DNA from: UBA288 sp964461885
GTDB taxonomy: Archaea > Halobacteriota > Methanomicrobia > Methanomicrobiales > Methanospirillaceae
NCBI GenBank assembly: GCA_964461885.1
Contig: CAYWVY010000002.1
Span: 1 to 64,000 of the forward strand
Direction of reading: 5' to 3'
Length of the DNA: 64,000 bases
Part shown: one piece after another, positions 18,110 to 26,759 of the stretch
Layout: each line of letters opens with the position of its first letter
Position numbering within the stretch: position 1 is the stretch's first letter
Notes under the pieces: model-generated
Told to the model about the DNA's origin: nothing
Databases searched by the model: none
The model's input: the letters and a program-made list of their open reading frames with translations, nothing else
Position numbers and translations under genes: made by a program

Positions 18110-18670
18110 TCAATCCGAGCCCGAACCGATGTAACCCTCGAGCAGCTCAAGGGCCTCGAGCTCGTCCGGCCCCCCGCATTTACGGACAATCGCGGCATGG
18201 TGCTCGATCAGCCGACCGAGCCGCGGGTCGCGGCTGCACCTGTACCGGGTCGCGTGGACCGTCGCCTCGATCATGGCGCACCGGCCCCTGTTCACGGGAA
18301 TGCAACGGGGTTCAATGACCTCCTCCTGTACCACGGTGAGCCCGATCCGCAGGGCATCGGGGGTTTCGCGCAGCACCTCAACACGGCACGCGGCATAACC
18401 CTCGGCAGCGGCGAGCCGATCCCAGTCGAGACCGGGGATCCGAACAAACGCATCGGTCGGCAGGTCGTCGAACGCAGTCCGCACGAAGAAAATGGGGTCG
18501 TGGACCACGTTCGCGACGAGCCACCCATCGCGCACCGCGTTCGCCGCGGTGTGGGACCCGCGGTAGAGGACCGCCCAGAGCACCGTTCCGTCCCGGTGGA
18601 TGCCGATCGGAGCCGCGTTCTGCCGTGTGGTCGCGATCACCTCATTGATCCCCGCACCTAGGAGTCCCAT
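18110..18670 (-). CDS. DUF447 family protein (flavin-binding split-barrel-like)
   Basis: 186 residues. The N-terminal GINEVIATTRQNAAPIGIHR is the hallmark of archaeal DUF447, which folds like FMN-binding split barrels. HDPIFFVRTAFDDLP and a helical C-terminal domain follow. The start at MGLLGAG overlaps the CitG-like gene by 13 bases and has GGGGGTGG just upstream inside that gene. From memory, DUF447 and CitG-like genes also sit together in tetrahydromethanopterin-linked C1 clusters of methylotrophs. That points to a role in C1 cofactor synthesis; no enzymatic function is visible in the sequence. Confidence 0.85.
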   Translation of the reverse strand: MGLLGAGINEVIATTRQNAAPIGIHRDGTVLWAVLYRGSHTAANAVRDGWLVANVVHDPIFFVRTAFDDLPTDAFVRIPGLDWDRLAAAEGYAACRVEVLRETPDALRIGLTVVQEEVIEPRCIPVNRGRCAMIEATVHATRYRCSRDPRLGRLIEHHAAIVRKCGGPDELEALELLEGYIGSGSD

Positions 18671-19491
18671 GCCCACCCCCTGCCGAGCGCAAGAAAGATC
18701 GCGCCGATAGTGATATCCGCGAGCGAACCGGGGTTGACCCCCTGCGCAATGCACCAGGCATCGAACGTCTCCACGGTGTCCTCGCCCCGGATGACCGCGG
18801 CAGCCCGGACCCGGGTCTCATCGGCCAGCGCCGTGCCATGCTTCTTCACGATGAAGGTATCCGGCTCGGTCGCGAGCAAAGAGAGGAAGACCCGCCGGAT
18901 CGCGGTCCGCGGCTCGGCGTCGGCGAGCAGGGCGTCGCCGGCACGCCTGCAGAGCGCGAAGTCGTTCGTCCATTCGCGCGCGACCATATCGCGCGGGGCG
19001 GAGTGGGTCATCACGTCGAGCAGGGTCATGCCCCGGGCGCGGAGCATGTCCGCCGCCCTGGGATCGTTCACGTCGAGCTCGTCCGTGGCAGCCACACGGA
19101 CCCGCGTCAGCGCGAACGCGCGGTAGAAGGCGACCGCGTCCTCAACCGTCGTCGCGCGGACCGCCTCGCTCGCACCTGCGGGCGTCCCGCCGTAGACGAG
19201 CGGGACGAGCAGGAGGAAGGCGCCGAAGTGCGTGTTGCCACCGGCGTGGCAGGCCGTCGCGCCGACGGCTTTCTCGATCAGGGAACCGAGGCCGGCAACC
19301 CGGCTCTCAGCCGCCTCCAGTGCCGGGCGGGCCGCGAGCGCGGAGACGATGAAGTGCTCGAGCCGGGTCTCCGCGTAGTCGTGGCAGCGGTCCACGTTGC
19401 CCGGCTTGGGCGAGGCGAGCACCTCGAGCGCCATCGCGAGCTGGGCTCGGTCAGCACCCGACGACGGAAAGGTGCAGCCGGGCAGGGGCAT
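18658..19491 (-). CDS. CitG/MdcB-like triphosphoribosyl-dephospho-CoA synthase family protein
   Basis: 277 residues, all-helical family COG1767. Signature blocks are ASPKPGNVDRCHDY (about 28-41), ACHAGGNTHFGAFLLLVPL (near 85-105), and NPGSLADITIGAIFLALG at the C-terminus. The citrate-lyase enzymes of this family make the triphosphoribosyl-dephospho-CoA prosthetic group. Methanogens lack citrate lyase, so the archaeal branch probably phosphoribosylates or adenylates something else, perhaps a C1 cofactor precursor (inference). ATG 19491 lies 5 bases past the marker 9 stop; the gene overlaps DUF447 downstream, so these three genes form one operon. Confidence 0.85.
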   Translation of the reverse strand: MPLPGCTFPSSGADRAQLAMALEVLASPKPGNVDRCHDYAETRLEHFIVSALAARPALEAAESRVAGLGSLIEKAVGATACHAGGNTHFGAFLLLVPLVYGGTPAGASEAVRATTVEDAVAFYRAFALTRVRVAATDELDVNDPRAADMLRARGMTLLDVMTHSAPRDMVAREWTNDFALCRRAGDALLADAEPRTAIRRVFLSLLATEPDTFIVKKHGTALADETRVRAAAVIRGEDTVETFDAWCIAQGVNPGSLADITIGAIFLALGRGWAWDS

Positions 19492-19496
19492 GATCT

Positions 19497-20624
19497 TCAG
19501 GCCGTCCCGGGCGGCGCGGCGAAGACCTCGCGCAAGATCTCCTGTGAGAGGCGCCGCTTGGCCTGCATGTACTCCTTCTTCGACACTCCGGTCTGCGCGA
19601 GGGTCATGTCGCGGAACATGCAGGGGGATGAGGCCTTGCAGCACCAGGCGAGCGAGCCGAAACAGGTCTGGCCCCCGCCCTCGAGAACGGTGCCCCGGAC
19701 CGCGTCCTGCTTGAGCGCGATGTACCGGTCGCGGGTCAGGCCGATCTTCTCGAGGGTCGGGATCAGCGGGCACGACTTGACCGGCATGCAGCAGAACGCG
19801 AGTGAACGGACGTCGCCACCGCGGCAGAGCTGCTTGGGTGAGTTGTACCATCCCTGGTCGTCCGCGTACCGCGCGATTGCGGCATCGAGCCCGGCAAGAG
19901 TCCGCTCGTTCGCCCCCCGCGCGAGCGAGACCATGTCGGCCCCGTGCGAGAGCATCTCGCGCATGCGGTCGAAGGTGGTGATCGAGTTGTTCGCGATCAG
20001 GGTCAGGGGAACCGAATTCCGGAGCTCGCGGATCTTCGGATACCCGAGGTCCATCAGGTCCACGTGCAGGATCTCGGCACCGGCTGACCAGCACCGCCGC
20101 GCGATCTCCCGGTCGTCGCCGACCCCGGCCCGGAATTTGACCGAGACCGAAACCCCTTCTGCCGCGAGCGCCCGAACCGTCTCTTCGAGCTGATCCGGGG
20201 AGTGAACCAGAGCTTCGCCGGCGCCGGCCCCGACCATCTCGGGCTGACGGCAATGAGCGTCGATCTCGTAGACCACGGACGGGCCGATTGACCGGGCCAC
20301 ATCCACGAAGCCCCGGGGACTTGCGGCGCGGAGGTTCAGGCCGACCACGATCCCGCTCCCCTCCAGTGCATTGACTTCGTGTTCTAGCGCGCCGATCGGG
20401 TCGTCAAAGACGAACTCGTCCCGGCCCCGCCCGGCCATCGCACGGGCCGCGGCGATCGTGGGCTCATCGACTGCGTAGCCGCCGAGGAACGCAGCACCGG
20501 CATGGGCCGCACGGGAGCGCGCATACGCCGCGTCGACCACGCCGGCCATCGAGGCGAGCGCGATCGGTGTCCGCACCGGCGTACCGTTGATATGGAGCGC
20601 GAAACGCTCCTCCTCGTCCGCCAT
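19497..20624 (-). CDS. Methanogenesis marker protein 9 (dihydrouridine synthase/DHOD-like barrel with Cys-rich C-terminus)
   Basis: 375 residues. A TIM-barrel of the dihydroorotate dehydrogenase/dihydrouridine synthase type covers about residues 10-260 (PIALASMAGVVDAAYA; VVGLNLRAASPRG; VSVKFRAGVGD; ANNSITTFDRMREML; GADMVSLARGANE). A methanogen-specific cysteine-rich tail follows, with cysteines in LCRGGDVRSLAFCC, KSCPL, QTCFGSLAWCCKASSPC, suited to Fe-S binding. This tail defines marker 9, found across methanogens with unknown function. I start at MADEEERF (20624), because an upstream ATG would run into the cfbA promoter and start region. Divergent from cfbA, which fits a role in C1 metabolism. 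Confidence 0.85.
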   Translation of the reverse strand: MADEEERFALHINGTPVRTPIALASMAGVVDAAYARSRAAHAGAAFLGGYAVDEPTIAAARAMAGRGRDEFVFDDPIGALEHEVNALEGSGIVVGLNLRAASPRGFVDVARSIGPSVVYEIDAHCRQPEMVGAGAGEALVHSPDQLEETVRALAAEGVSVSVKFRAGVGDDREIARRCWSAGAEILHVDLMDLGYPKIRELRNSVPLTLIANNSITTFDRMREMLSHGADMVSLARGANERTLAGLDAAIARYADDQGWYNSPKQLCRGGDVRSLAFCCMPVKSCPLIPTLEKIGLTRDRYIALKQDAVRGTVLEGGGQTCFGSLAWCCKASSPCMFRDMTLAQTGVSKKEYMQAKRRLSQEILREVFAAPPGTA

Positions 20625-20687
20625 TGAGGTATACAGATCGTGCCTCGCGGCAGATAGGGTTTTGGGAGCCGTCGCAGGACGGCCGCG

Positions 20688-20697
20688 GTAATATTCT
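20688..20697 (+). promoter_or_regulatory. Probable TATA box of the cfb operon
   Basis: GGTAATATTC lies about 30-39 bases before the cfbA ATG, giving a short-leader transcript. The element is nearly symmetrical, and the divergent marker 9 operon starts 64 bases away on the other side, so the region may be a shared bidirectional promoter for methanogenesis-related genes. Confidence 0.45.
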
Positions 20698-20726
20698 TGT
20701 AGAGCCGACGTTGTACTCTGTACTAC

Positions 20727-21128
20727 ATGAGCAGGTATGGCATGCTCCTCGTGGGCCACGGATCAAAACTTCCCTACAACAAGGAACTGATCATCGAGAC
20801 GGGGCGCATGATCCAGGAACGCTCCGACGCGTTCTCGGTCCGGTGCGGCTTCATGTCCATGAACGAGCCGTCCGTAACCGATCAACTCGAGGCCTTCCGC
20901 CAGGAAGAGATCGACGCGCTCGTGATCGTCCCGCTCTTCCTTGCCCGGGGGATCCACATCGAGAAGGACATTCCCGCGCTGCTCGGTCTGGCCGAAGGGC
21001 AGAAGACGGGGACGTTCGGCGTCAACGGCGGCTCGATCCCGCTCGTCTACGCCGACCCGATCGGGATCGACCCGCTCCTCGCCGAGCTGATGCTCAAGAA
21101 CGCCACGAACGCGCTGTCACTTCTCTAG
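20727..21128 (+). CDS. cfbA: Sirohydrochlorin nickelochelatase (F430 biosynthesis)
   Basis: 133 residues, the short single-domain CbiX type that inserts Ni2+ into sirohydrochlorin, first step of coenzyme F430 synthesis (F430 is the methyl-coenzyme M reductase cofactor). Chelatase motifs are MLLVGHGSKLPYN with the metal-ligand histidine at residue 11 and VPLFLARGIHIEKDIP with the second histidine pair. The DUF447/marker 9 operon diverges from it. It opens the run cfbA-cfbE-cfbD-cfbB. Short CbiX can also load cobalt, but the neighbours fix the nickel role. Confidence 0.95.
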   Translation: MSRYGMLLVGHGSKLPYNKELIIETGRMIQERSDAFSVRCGFMSMNEPSVTDQLEAFRQEEIDALVIVPLFLARGIHIEKDIPALLGLAEGQKTGTFGVNGGSIPLVYADPIGIDPLLAELMLKNATNALSLL

Positions 21129-21136
21129 CGGGCTGC

Positions 21137-22333
21137 ATGGACCTGCTGGTGCTCGACACGATCCACGGCGGCGCCCTGCTCGGGGACGAGCTCGCGCTGC
21201 GGGGACACCGTGTCGAGACCGTCGACGTCTACCGCGGGAACGGGGCACTCCCCGACCCGGACGGTTTCGACTTCGTGATAGCCCCGGTGCACCTGGACCC
21301 GGCGCACCCGCTTCTCGCCGGGGCGGGGGACCGGTTCGTCTCCCATCACGAGGCCGTGCGCCGCTGCCTCGCTGAGCACCGACCGCGCCTGTTCGTCGAG
21401 GTCACCGGCGCGCGCGGCAAGACGACGACTGCGTTCGCCCTCGCCGAGACGATGGCTGGGGCCGGGATCCTGCATACCTCGGCCGGGACCTTTCTCTATC
21501 CCGAGCGGCGCATGCTCTGGCGCCGGTCCATCACGCCGGCCCAGGTTCTGCCCGTGGCCCGTGCCGCCGCGGCGCTCGGCGGCTGGTGCGTCGCCGAGGA
21601 GTCCCTCGGGGTGACGGGCGCCGGGGACCTCGCCGTGCTGACGTCCGGCGACGACTACGCCTGTGCCGCCGGAGCGCGCTCGGCCCTCGCGTGCAAGCTC
21701 GCTTCGGCCGCACGGGCCCCGCGCCTGCTGGTGACGGACGGCATAGAGATCGACCACCCGGCGCTCTTCCGATCCGGGGACCTCGCCCCCTGTGATGCCG
21801 GGACATGCGCCGGCCCGGGGGGAGCCATCGCGAACCCGCTCGCGGCCCTCCCGGCATATCGCAATGCGATCCAGCTCGCGGCCGCGGCGGCGGGGCTGCT
21901 CGGCTGCGACGCGTCCCGGCTGGCGGGGATGGGGCCGGTGCCTGGGCGCCTCGCCGCACGGCGCGACGCGGGCCGGACCATCGTGGACGACGCGAACAGC
22001 GGCACCACGCGCCTGACCGCCTGCGAGGCAGCCGCGTACGCGCGCATCCTGGCACCGGGGCTGCCGCTCTCGCTCGTCGTCGGAGAGGAATATCGGGCGG
22101 TCTGCGACGGGTTTCCACCGGGGGACGTGGCGGCGGCCGTCGTGGACGTCGATCCGGGCCTTGCCGTGATCGTCGGACCGCCGACGCTCCGGGCGGCGGC
22201 ACTGGAGGAGCTCAGGGAACGGGGATGGACAGGGCCGCACCTCGAGGCCGGCACCCTGGACGCAGGCCGGATGGCCGCGATCGGGGCAGGAGGGGAAGGC
22301 GCGGTCGTGCTCGCCGTCAAGACCTGGAGATAG
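21137..22333 (+). CDS. cfbE: Coenzyme F430 synthetase (Mur ligase homologue)
   Basis: 398 residues. ATP-dependent ligase of the MurC/MurD type that closes the gamma-lactam/carbocyclic ring of 15,17(3)-seco-F430-17(3)-acid to give F430, the last pathway step. The P-loop GARGKTT is at residues 91-97. The central HDAIN-like ligase region (ITDGIEIDHPALF; AIANPLAALPAYR) and the C-terminal domain with VDDANSGTTR are typical. ATG 21137 lies 8 bases after the cfbA stop; the ribosome-binding site is weak, so coupling to cfbA is likely. Confidence 0.92.
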   Translation: MDLLVLDTIHGGALLGDELALRGHRVETVDVYRGNGALPDPDGFDFVIAPVHLDPAHPLLAGAGDRFVSHHEAVRRCLAEHRPRLFVEVTGARGKTTTAFALAETMAGAGILHTSAGTFLYPERRMLWRRSITPAQVLPVARAAAALGGWCVAEESLGVTGAGDLAVLTSGDDYACAAGARSALACKLASAARAPRLLVTDGIEIDHPALFRSGDLAPCDAGTCAGPGGAIANPLAALPAYRNAIQLAAAAAGLLGCDASRLAGMGPVPGRLAARRDAGRTIVDDANSGTTRLTACEAAAYARILAPGLPLSLVVGEEYRAVCDGFPPGDVAAAVVDVDPGLAVIVGPPTLRAAALEELRERGWTGPHLEAGTLDAGRMAAIGAGGEGAVVLAVKTWR

Positions 22334-22336
22334 ACG

Positions 22337-23395
22337 ATGAAATACATACAGCCCAGACCAAGCTCGATCGTTGCGGCCCTGTACACTGCCCGTGACCTCG
22401 GGGTCGACGTCGCGGTCCTGCACGGCCCGTCGGGGTGTTCGTTCAAACATGCCCGGCTCCTTGAGGAGGACGGGATGCGCGTGCTCACCACCTCGCTCGG
22501 CGAGAACGAGTTCATCTTCGGCGGAGAAGGGCGGCTCGCCGAGGTGCTCGCCGGGGCCGAGGCGGACTTCGCTCCCCGCCGGATGGCCGTCGTGGGCACC
22601 TGCGTCGCCATGATCATCGGCGAGGACCTCGCCCACGCCGCCGGCGGCGTCGCGACCCCGACGATAGCGGTCGACATCCACGCGGGCTTTCCCGAGAACA
22701 TCGACGGGGTGATTGCGACGCTCCAGGCGGCAGCCGGTGAGGGCTGGATCGACGAGGAGGAACTCGCGCGCCAGCGAAGCCTCCTCGCGGCCGCGAACGA
22801 GGTCGAACACCTCCGCGGGGCCGCGAGCAGGCCGTACATCGAGCCAGAGCGCGGTGTGCTCAAGCACGTGGCGGCCGCACGCCTCCTCGAGCTCGCGCGC
22901 TCCGGTGCGCCCGGCATCGCCGTCATGAACGCAAAGAAGGAGACGGCGTACATGTTCGCCGATGTCCTCGCAGCACTTCACGAGGCCGCCCCGAACGCCC
23001 ACGTCCGGTATCTCGCGAACCTCGAGGAGCGGGGCCTGCCCAAGGTCCGGGCCGACGCGCGCCGGATCCGCGAGGAGCTCGTCGACCGCGGCGTCCCGGT
23101 CGAGGCCGTCGGGGCCCTCGACGAGTACGGCGCGCTCGGCGACCGGCTCGGCGCGGCCATCCGTGACTCGGGGGCTGCGTGGGCCCTGGTCGCCGGAGTC
23201 CCGCACGCGATTCCGGCCGAATACACCGGCGGCATCGAGGTCTTCTCGATCACGAACGGACCGCGCCAGGTCGCCCCCCTCCGCGAGCTCGGCCACGCGC
23301 ACGTGATGGTCGAGGTCGACCTCCACCCCAAGACCCTCGGCGTCCGGGAGATCGTCGAGAGCGAGTTCGGCGCGGTGCTCCGGAGCCTCGCATGA
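22337..23395 (+). CDS. cfbD: Ni-sirohydrochlorin a,c-diamide reductive cyclase, catalytic subunit
   Basis: 352 residues, the NifD/NifE homologue of F430 synthesis (older name nflD/methanogenesis marker). With the NifH-like CfbC it reduces and cyclises Ni-sirohydrochlorin a,c-diamide. Visible are HGPSGCSFKHARLL (about 31-44) with a cluster-ligand cysteine, VGTCVAMIIGEDLAHAAGG with the second cysteine, and a C-terminal EVDLHPKTLGVREI. GGAG precedes the start three bases past cfbE; its stop overlaps the cfbB start (ATGA). Its partner cfbC is not in the window. Confidence 0.93.
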   Translation: MKYIQPRPSSIVAALYTARDLGVDVAVLHGPSGCSFKHARLLEEDGMRVLTTSLGENEFIFGGEGRLAEVLAGAEADFAPRRMAVVGTCVAMIIGEDLAHAAGGVATPTIAVDIHAGFPENIDGVIATLQAAAGEGWIDEEELARQRSLLAAANEVEHLRGAASRPYIEPERGVLKHVAAARLLELARSGAPGIAVMNAKKETAYMFADVLAALHEAAPNAHVRYLANLEERGLPKVRADARRIREELVDRGVPVEAVGALDEYGALGDRLGAAIRDSGAAWALVAGVPHAIPAEYTGGIEVFSITNGPRQVAPLRELGHAHVMVEVDLHPKTLGVREIVESEFGAVLRSLA

Positions 23396-24777
23396 AGGGC
23401 GTGGTGATCTCGGGCGACCGCTCGGGAAGCGGGAAGACCTCGGTCACGCTGGCGCTCGCGGCCCTCCTCGCCCGGGACCGGACGGTCCAGACCTTCAAGG
23501 TCGGCATGGACTACATCGACCCCTCGTACCTCTCGGCCGTCACGCACCGGCCCTGTCGGAACCTGGACGGCTTCGTCCTCTCCCCGGCCGAGAACCGGGC
23601 GGTCTTTGATGCCGCGAACCGCGGGGCCGACCTCGCGATCGTCGAGGGGGTCCGTGGGCTGTACGAGGGGGCCGAGGCGATCGGCGACGCTGGATCCACG
23701 GCCGAGATCGCGAAGCTCCTGGACCTCCCGGTCGTGCTCGTCGTGAACGCCCGCTCGATCACGCGCTCGGCGGCCGCGCTTGTCCGCGGTTTCCAGTCCC
23801 TGGACCCTGGTGTCGCGATCGCGGGCGTGATCCTGAACAACGTCTCGGGCCCGTCCCATCGGGCCAAGGCCGTCACGGCCGTCGAGCACTTCTGCGGCAT
23901 CCCCGTGCTCGGCGCAGTTCCACCGATCGAGGAGATGCATCTCGCCATGCGTCACCTCGGGCTCGTCCCGTACCGCGAGGGGAGCGAGGAGTCCGGCTTC
24001 CGGGAGCGGGTCGAGACCGTCACCCGCCTGATCGGCGAATACGTTCCCCCGGAGGGGCTCCTCTCTGTGGCCAGGGAGCTCCCGGCACCGGCCGACCGGC
24101 CTCTTCTTTCGCCGCGCGAGGGTGAGCCGGACGTCACGATCGGCCTCGCCCACGACGAGGCGTTCACATTCTATTACGCGGACCTCGAGGGAGTGCTGAG
24201 CTCGGCCGGGGCCGAGGTGGTCCGGTTCAGCCCCTGTCACGACCCCCTCCCCGACGCGGACGGCTACATCCTCGGCGGCGGGTACCCCGAGATGCATGCG
24301 GCTGTGCTCGAGGCAAACGAGCCCTGCCGGGAGAGGCTGCGCGAGGCGGCGGCAGACGGAGTCCCGATCTACGGCGAATGCGGCGGGCTGATCTACCTGA
24401 CCGACCGCGTCCGGCTCGCCGCCGGGTGGCAGGGGGCAAAGCGGGAGAAGGTCCACGAGTTCGCGGGCGTGCTGCCCGGCGAGACGCGGATGCCTGCGCG
24501 ACGGGTCGTCACCTACGTCGAGGGGCGGAGCCGGCCCGGGTCGCCGATGGGTGGCAGCGCCTTCCGGGGCCACGCTTTCCATTACTCTGAAGTCGTGCTC
24601 GAGCCCGGGACGCAGTACGCCTACGAGCTCTCGCGCGGAAAGGGGATCGACGGTATGCGGGACGGCGCAGTGGTCAGGAACGTACTCGGGGCTTACTGCC
24701 ACCTCCACCCGGTCGCGAGCCGCTGCATGTTCGCCGCGTTCGTCAATCGGTGTCGTGCGACGGAAACAGAAGCGTAA
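23392..24777 (+). CDS. cfbB: Ni-sirohydrochlorin a,c-diamide synthase (CobB/CbiA homologue)
   Basis: 461 residues. Glutamine- and ATP-dependent amidation of the a and c acetate side chains of Ni-sirohydrochlorin. The N-terminal dethiobiotin-synthetase-like domain has P-loop GDRSGSGKTS at residues 8-17 and MDYIDPSYLS. The C-terminal class I glutaminase domain has its nucleophile cysteine at about residue 330 in YGECGGLIYL and the catalytic histidine in CHLHPVASRC near the end. The start overlaps the cfbD stop. The homologue CbiA acts in cobalamin synthesis; the F430 operon context favours CfbB. Confidence 0.93.
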   Translation: MKGVVISGDRSGSGKTSVTLALAALLARDRTVQTFKVGMDYIDPSYLSAVTHRPCRNLDGFVLSPAENRAVFDAANRGADLAIVEGVRGLYEGAEAIGDAGSTAEIAKLLDLPVVLVVNARSITRSAAALVRGFQSLDPGVAIAGVILNNVSGPSHRAKAVTAVEHFCGIPVLGAVPPIEEMHLAMRHLGLVPYREGSEESGFRERVETVTRLIGEYVPPEGLLSVARELPAPADRPLLSPREGEPDVTIGLAHDEAFTFYYADLEGVLSSAGAEVVRFSPCHDPLPDADGYILGGGYPEMHAAVLEANEPCRERLREAAADGVPIYGECGGLIYLTDRVRLAAGWQGAKREKVHEFAGVLPGETRMPARRVVTYVEGRSRPGSPMGGSAFRGHAFHYSEVVLEPGTQYAYELSRGKGIDGMRDGAVVRNVLGAYCHLHPVASRCMFAAFVNRCRATETEA

Positions 24778-24810
24778 AGGCTACAATCCCGGCCCCCCCA
24801 GAGTGTACAC

Positions 24811-25677
24811 ATGATCATCTACCTCGACGGGGCCTATCTTCCCAAGGAGGAGGCGAAGATCTCGGTCTTCGACCACGGGCTTCTCTACGGCGACGGGGTC
24901 TTCGAGGGAATCCGGGCGTACAACGGCCGGATCTTCCGGCTCGACGAACACCTTGACCGGCTGTACGACTCGGCGAAGACGATAGATCTCAAGGTCCCGA
25001 TCGCGAAGGCCGAGATGGGTGATGCGATCCGCGAGGTGCTGCGCCGAAACGATCTTCGCGATGCCTACATCCGGCCGATCGTGACGCGTGGGATCGGAGA
25101 CCTGGGGCTCGATCCACGGAAGTGCCCGAAGCCCACAGTGATCATCGTCGCAGTCGAGTGGGGCGCGATGTATGGCGATCTGTACGAGAAGGGGCTGACC
25201 GGGGTGACGGTCTCGATCCGGCGCAACCCCGCCGAGGCCCTTCCGCCGAACGTGAAGAGCCTCAACTACCTCAACAACATCCTCGCCAAGATCGAGGCGA
25301 ACTACAAGGGCGGAGACGAGGCCATCTTCTTCGATACGAACGGCTACCTCGCCGAGGGCTCGGGCGACAACCTCTTCGTGGTCAAGAACGGGGAGATCGT
25401 GACCCCGCCCACGCTCAACAACCTGCGCGGTGTCACGCGGCTCGTGGCCCTCGAGTGCGCGGCCGACCTGGGGATCACGGTCGTCGAGCGGAACATGGGG
25501 TACTTCGATCTCTACACGGCCGACGAGGTCTTCGTGACCGGCACGGCGGCCGAGGTCGGGCCGATCGTCGTTATCGACGGCCGGACGATCGGGAGCGGCC
25601 GACCCGGACCGGTCACGAGGCAGCTGATGTCGGCCTTCAAGGCGGCGACCACCCGGTCGGGCACGCCCATCGACTGA
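24811..25677 (+). CDS. ilvE: Branched-chain amino acid aminotransferase
   Basis: 288 residues, fold type IV PLP enzyme. It makes valine, leucine and isoleucine from their keto acids. The start MIIYLDGAYLPKEEAKISVF and GLLYGDGVFEGIRAYNG are classic; the PLP-lysine is K149 in NVKSLNYLNN; EGSGDNLFVVKNG and VFVTGTAAEVGPI follow. Length is normal. It lies 33 bases behind cfbB, with no clear promoter, so it may be read through from the F430 operon. D-amino acid transaminase is a related family, but the motifs fit IlvE better. Confidence 0.95.
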   Translation: MIIYLDGAYLPKEEAKISVFDHGLLYGDGVFEGIRAYNGRIFRLDEHLDRLYDSAKTIDLKVPIAKAEMGDAIREVLRRNDLRDAYIRPIVTRGIGDLGLDPRKCPKPTVIIVAVEWGAMYGDLYEKGLTGVTVSIRRNPAEALPPNVKSLNYLNNILAKIEANYKGGDEAIFFDTNGYLAEGSGDNLFVVKNGEIVTPPTLNNLRGVTRLVALECAADLGITVVERNMGYFDLYTADEVFVTGTAAEVGPIVVIDGRTIGSGRPGPVTRQLMSAFKAATTRSGTPID

Positions 25678-25691
25678 TGGGGACGGCCGCA

Positions 25692-25709
25692 ACATATATC
25701 TTTTAAATC
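25692..25709 (+). promoter_or_regulatory. Box A promoter of tRNA-Glu
   Basis: An AT-rich stretch reading ACATATATCTTTTAAATC ends 23 bases before the tRNA-Glu 5' end, the normal archaeal tRNA promoter distance. Confidence 0.6.
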
Positions 25710-25731
25710 GTCCAACTACCTTGGTTCGTCT

Positions 25732-25806
<75 letters not shown>

Positions 25807-25988
25807 TCGATCGCTACTCCTCCCCGGATGGCGAACACCACAGGCGGGGATAAGGAATCCCAAACCGCATACTTCTTTTCAACATCGACGATCTTCGATC
25901 TCGTCCTATGGGACGAAGCTGCATCGCCCGGACATAACGATAACCATTGATACCTGAGCATCACTACAGGCGCGGCAAGTCCAAGGCT

Positions 25989-26418
25989 ATGAGACCGTTT
26001 GTCTGAGTCCGCACCGTGTTGCTGTTGGCCTGCTGCGTTCAGTCCGTAGCGGCCGAAGATCCGTACCGACTCGTTACCACGTGGGGGGGGACCTGCCATC
26101 TTCGACAAACCAGGGGGCATCGCCGTCGATGACGCAGGCACCGTCTACATCGTCGACACGGACAATGACCGGATTTCGGTGTTCGCCCCGGCGTCAGGCG
26201 TCGTGCCGGTACCGCCATCGATGCTGGACCCAACAGACCCGGACGGCGACGGGCTGTACGATGCCGTCAACGGCAACAATCGGCAAGACTTCGCGGACGT
26301 GGTGGCGTGCTTCAACCAGATGACCTGGATCGCGAACAACGAGCCGGTCGCGCCCTTCGACTACAACAACAGCCGGATCGATTTCGCCGACGTCGTCTGG
26401 CTCTTCAACAATCTCTGA
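25989..26418 (+). pseudogene. Broken secreted NHL-repeat/dockerin-like protein
   Basis: Three readable parts lie in order. From 25989 the ATG frame reads MRPFV, a TGA stop at 26004, then VRTVLLLACCVQSVAA (a signal-peptide core) and EDPYRLVTTWGG. A run of eight G (26083-26090) then shifts the frame. From 26092 a single NHL beta-propeller blade follows (IFDKPGGIAVDDAG, YIVDTDNDRISVF). It leads into a Pro linker and a dockerin-like module of two calcium-loop repeats (DPDGDGLYDAVNGNNRQDF and FDYNNSRIDFADVVWLF). Removing one G restores the frame exactly. Most blades of the parent propeller are gone. Region 25807-25988 holds nothing I recognise. Confidence 0.7.
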
Positions 26419-26759
26419 TCCGGCACAGTCCCATTTTTTGCTTCACGCGATCATCCGGACCGATCCCGGAGGCAGGGACTGGACACCGGGGGCCGTTTCG
26501 GCCGGCAGGAGTGCAGACCTTCGAGAACGGGATCGGCGGCGTGCTGCGTTTCGCTCCCGTCGAATAGCGCCGCGTGCAGACATGCCGACTGTCGAACCGG
26601 GGAACGCGATACCCTCCTGACAGCACGGCGGACCAGGATCCTCCCGGTCCGTCCGGTATGGCGAAGCGACCACCGCTCACGAGGGTGGCGATCGCCTCGC
26701 CGGGCCCGCTCCATGCCGGTGACACCCGCGAGCGTGGGCCGTTCACCAGTCCTTCCCTT
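26419..26759. other. Non-coding stretch, nothing recognised
   Basis: 341 bases between the NHL/dockerin remnant and the DUF421 remnant. Reading frames in either strand look like out-of-frame translation of GC-rich DNA (Arg/Ser/Pro-rich) and no family signature, tRNA or repeat is visible. Probably decayed gene sequence. Confidence 0.4.

Noticed and set aside
19497..20253. N-terminal extension of the CitG-like gene to a 531-residue frame
   Set aside because: The added part is an out-of-frame reading of marker 9, which has its own motifs and stop at 19497; the CitG family start fits ATG 19491.
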